From: Flavobacterium poyangense
Lineage (GTDB): Bacteria > Bacteroidota > Bacteroidia > Flavobacteriales > Flavobacteriaceae
DNA length: 64,000 nt
Reading direction: 5' to 3'
Assembly (NCBI RefSeq): GCF_011751075.1
Contig: NZ_JAALLN010000001.1
Span: forward strand, 843,113-907,112
The notes beneath the pieces were generated by a model. That model worked only from the letters and a program-made list of their open reading frames with translations. It searched no databases and was not told the origin of the DNA. Shown here in pieces: positions 62,560 through 64,000 of the stretch (positions are counted from its first letter, which is position 1; every line of letters begins with the position of its first letter). Position numbers and translations under genes: made by a program.

Positions 62560-63264
62560 ATGAAATACAAATGCATCATTGTTGACGACGAACCCTTAGC
62601 CAGAGAACTAATCGCTTCTCATCTGGTGAATTTTGAAAATTTCGAATTAACCGATTCGTTTGAGAATGCACTAAAAGCCTATACCTTTCTGGAAACAAAT
62701 ACGGTCGACTTAATTTTTTTGGATATCGAAATGCCCTTATTAAAAGGAAATGATTTTTTGAAGAAACTCAAAAATCCTCCCAAAGTAATTTTTACCACTG
62801 CTTACAGAGAATATGCTATAGAAGGTTATGAACTTAACGTGATTGATTATCTTTTAAAGCCTATTACGTTTGATCGTTTTTTTGTTTCGATAGAAAAATT
62901 CAAGCAATTGCAGCTTCCTAAAAAAGAAATAAAAGCAGTTGCTGAAAATCACATTTTTGTCGCCAACGGAAGTAAAAACATCAAAATTGTACTGGATGAA
63001 ATTTTGTATATCGAAAGCCTCAAAGATTATATCACCATACATCTTGAAAATAAAAAATCGCATCACATCAAACAGAATATCTCAGCTTTTGAAAAACTGT
63101 TAGACATAAATTTTATCCGGATCCACCGTTCTTATATTATTCAAACCACTAAACTAACCGCTTATTCTAAAAATGAAGTTGAGATAAATGGTACAGAAAT
63201 CCCAATAGGAAACAGCTACAAAGAAAATTGGCAAAACTATTTAGACATCAGTATACTGAAATAA
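62560..63264 (+). CDS. LytTR-family response regulator
   Basis: 234 residues: receiver with D55 in LIFLDIEMPLLKG, and a LytTR domain (about 130-230, EILYIESLKDYITIHLENKK, FIRIHRSYIIQTTKL). It should be the partner of the kinase at 61387. A bidirectional terminator follows at 63266. Target genes unknown. Confidence 0.92.
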   Translation: MKYKCIIVDDEPLARELIASHLVNFENFELTDSFENALKAYTFLETNTVDLIFLDIEMPLLKGNDFLKKLKNPPKVIFTTAYREYAIEGYELNVIDYLLKPITFDRFFVSIEKFKQLQLPKKEIKAVAENHIFVANGSKNIKIVLDEILYIESLKDYITIHLENKKSHHIKQNISAFEKLLDINFIRIHRSYIIQTTKLTAYSKNEVEINGTEIPIGNSYKENWQNYLDISILK

Positions 63265-63265
63265 A

Positions 63266-63296
63266 AAAATCCGGATCTTAAAAAAATCCGGATTTT
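63266..63296. terminator. Bidirectional terminator between LytTR gene and rsmG
   Basis: A 10-bp perfect stem AAAATCCGGA (63266-63275) with TCCGGATTTT (63287-63296) around an 11-nt loop, flanked by A and T runs. Confidence 0.8.
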
Positions 63297-63334
63297 CGTT
63301 AAACTTGAAACTGTAAACCTGAAACTAAAAAAGC

Positions 63335-63964
63335 CTAAGCCTTAAACTTCAGCGGCAAGTGCACCACTTTTTTAGTTTCAAAAAATTCATCTTCAAAAAC
63401 AGTAGACAAATCATATAAAGTAGCAGCCGGAAAATCTTTCAGTTCTTCGGTCAAATCTCCTCCTTTTAGATAAAGGATACCGTTTTTTAGACTGTGTTTG
63501 TGTTGCTTTTTGATTTTATCTTTAATCCAGGAAACAAAATCCGGCATATTGGTTACCGCACGGCTCACAATAAAATCGAAATCTCCTTTTGCATTTTCAG
63601 CACGTAATTGTTCTGCTTTTACATTTTTTAATTCTAAGGCATCTACTACACCCTGAACTACTTTTATTTTTTTTGCGATAACGTCAATTAAATAAAAACG
63701 GGTTTCCGGAAAAAGAATCGCCAATGGAATTCCGGGAAATCCACCTCCGGTTCCAACATCCAGAACAGTTGTTCCGGGCTCAAACTTCATGATTTTTGCA
63801 ATTCCAAGCGAATGCAAAACGTGTTTTGTATATAAGGCATCAATATCTTTACGCGAAATAACATTGATTTTTTCATTCCAATCGTGGTATAAAAAATCTA
63901 ATTTTTGAAATTGTTCGATTTGAATGTCGGTCAAATCAGGAAAATATTTCAGAATCTCATCCAT
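63335..63964 (-). CDS. rsmG: 16S rRNA (guanine527-N7)-methyltransferase
   Basis: 209 residues. RsmG methylates G527 of 16S rRNA at N7 with SAM. The SAM loop VLDVGTGGGFPGIPLAILFP (about 68-87) and the post-II VSRAVTNMPDF are diagnostic. Length is normal. A TACTTTTG box lies 17 bp upstream (63981-63988), so the start at 63964 is well supported. Confidence 0.95.
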   Translation of the reverse strand: MDEILKYFPDLTDIQIEQFQKLDFLYHDWNEKINVISRKDIDALYTKHVLHSLGIAKIMKFEPGTTVLDVGTGGGFPGIPLAILFPETRFYLIDVIAKKIKVVQGVVDALELKNVKAEQLRAENAKGDFDFIVSRAVTNMPDFVSWIKDKIKKQHKHSLKNGILYLKGGDLTEELKDFPAATLYDLSTVFEDEFFETKKVVHLPLKFKA

Positions 63965-63980
63965 TGCTCTAATTTTTTAA

Positions 63981-63988
63981 CAAAAGTA
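63981..63988 (-). promoter_or_regulatory. -7 box of rsmG
   Basis: Minus strand TACTTTTG, exact TAnnTTTG, 17 bp before the ATG at 63964. The -33 element would be beyond the window edge. Confidence 0.55.
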
Positions 63989-64000
63989 ATACTTTACGAT

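Overview
The window is chromosomal DNA of a Flavobacterium-like member of the Bacteroidota. Direct signs are low GC, Bacteroidota-type promoters (-7 box TAnnTTTG, sometimes with an upstream TTG), weak Shine-Dalgarno sites, a type IX secretion C-terminal sorting domain, gliding genes gldB and gldC, a T9SS plug protein, several signal peptides ending in an AQ- or GQ-like site, and two LytTR/LytS two-component pairs. Assignment below genus is not attempted. No rRNA, CRISPR array, phage or recognisable insertion sequence is present; the only RNA genes are two identical tRNA-Gly(TCC).

Layout. 1-7.5 kb: a truncated alpha/beta hydrolase and engB, a membrane protein of unknown function, gldC-gldB divergent from nadE, a NarL-type regulator and dnaG. 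7.6-10 kb: an ECF sigma factor, its putative membrane anti-sigma factor and an outer-membrane barrel protein, probably one operon. 10.3-15.8 kb: GNAT acetyltransferase, polyprenyl diphosphate synthase, rlmN, YceI-like protein, a repeat-rich lipoprotein and an O-methyltransferase. 16.1-18.7 kb: a secreted M43-like metalloprotease with a T9SS tail, next to a gene broken by three frameshifts. 19.3-23.6 kb: PhyH-like dioxygenase, a Crp regulator with a DinB protein, DUF2165, tatA and a PAP2 phosphatase. 24.2-29.3 kb: a five-gene operon of three carboxypeptidase-regulatory-domain proteins, a DUF6702 protein and an M1 aminopeptidase. 29.6-36.3 kb: pepE, two tRNA-Gly, GNAT acetyltransferase, two convergent L,D-transpeptidases and a CBM9/DUF5916 protein. 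36.4-45.1 kb: gpmI, DUF445 and a TetR / ABC / HlyD / TolC export operon. 45.5-54.5 kb: map, a GxxExxY protein inside inverted repeats, a methyltransferase, an SNF2 helicase, T9SS plug, apaG and pruA. 55-64 kb: an orphan gene, a CocE/NonD hydrolase, two LytTR/histidine-kinase pairs around an SMP-30-like protein, and rsmG.

How the parts relate. Most genes are housekeeping or cell-envelope functions. Surface functions stand out: gliding (gldB, gldC), T9SS (plug, one sorted protease), peptidoglycan remodelling (two L,D-transpeptidases), Tat export and a tripartite exporter. The more unusual signals are an ABC exporter subunit whose ATPase motifs are almost all replaced while its Walker A is intact, a DnaG whose four zinc ligands are all replaced, and a dense set of non-coding repeats. 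The repeats fall into at least five families, one of which borders the GxxExxY gene on both sides and another of which supplies the last codons and stop of a hydrolase gene. I did not find a clearly new multi-gene defence or biosynthetic system; the degenerate exporter and the GxxExxY/repeat association are the best leads.
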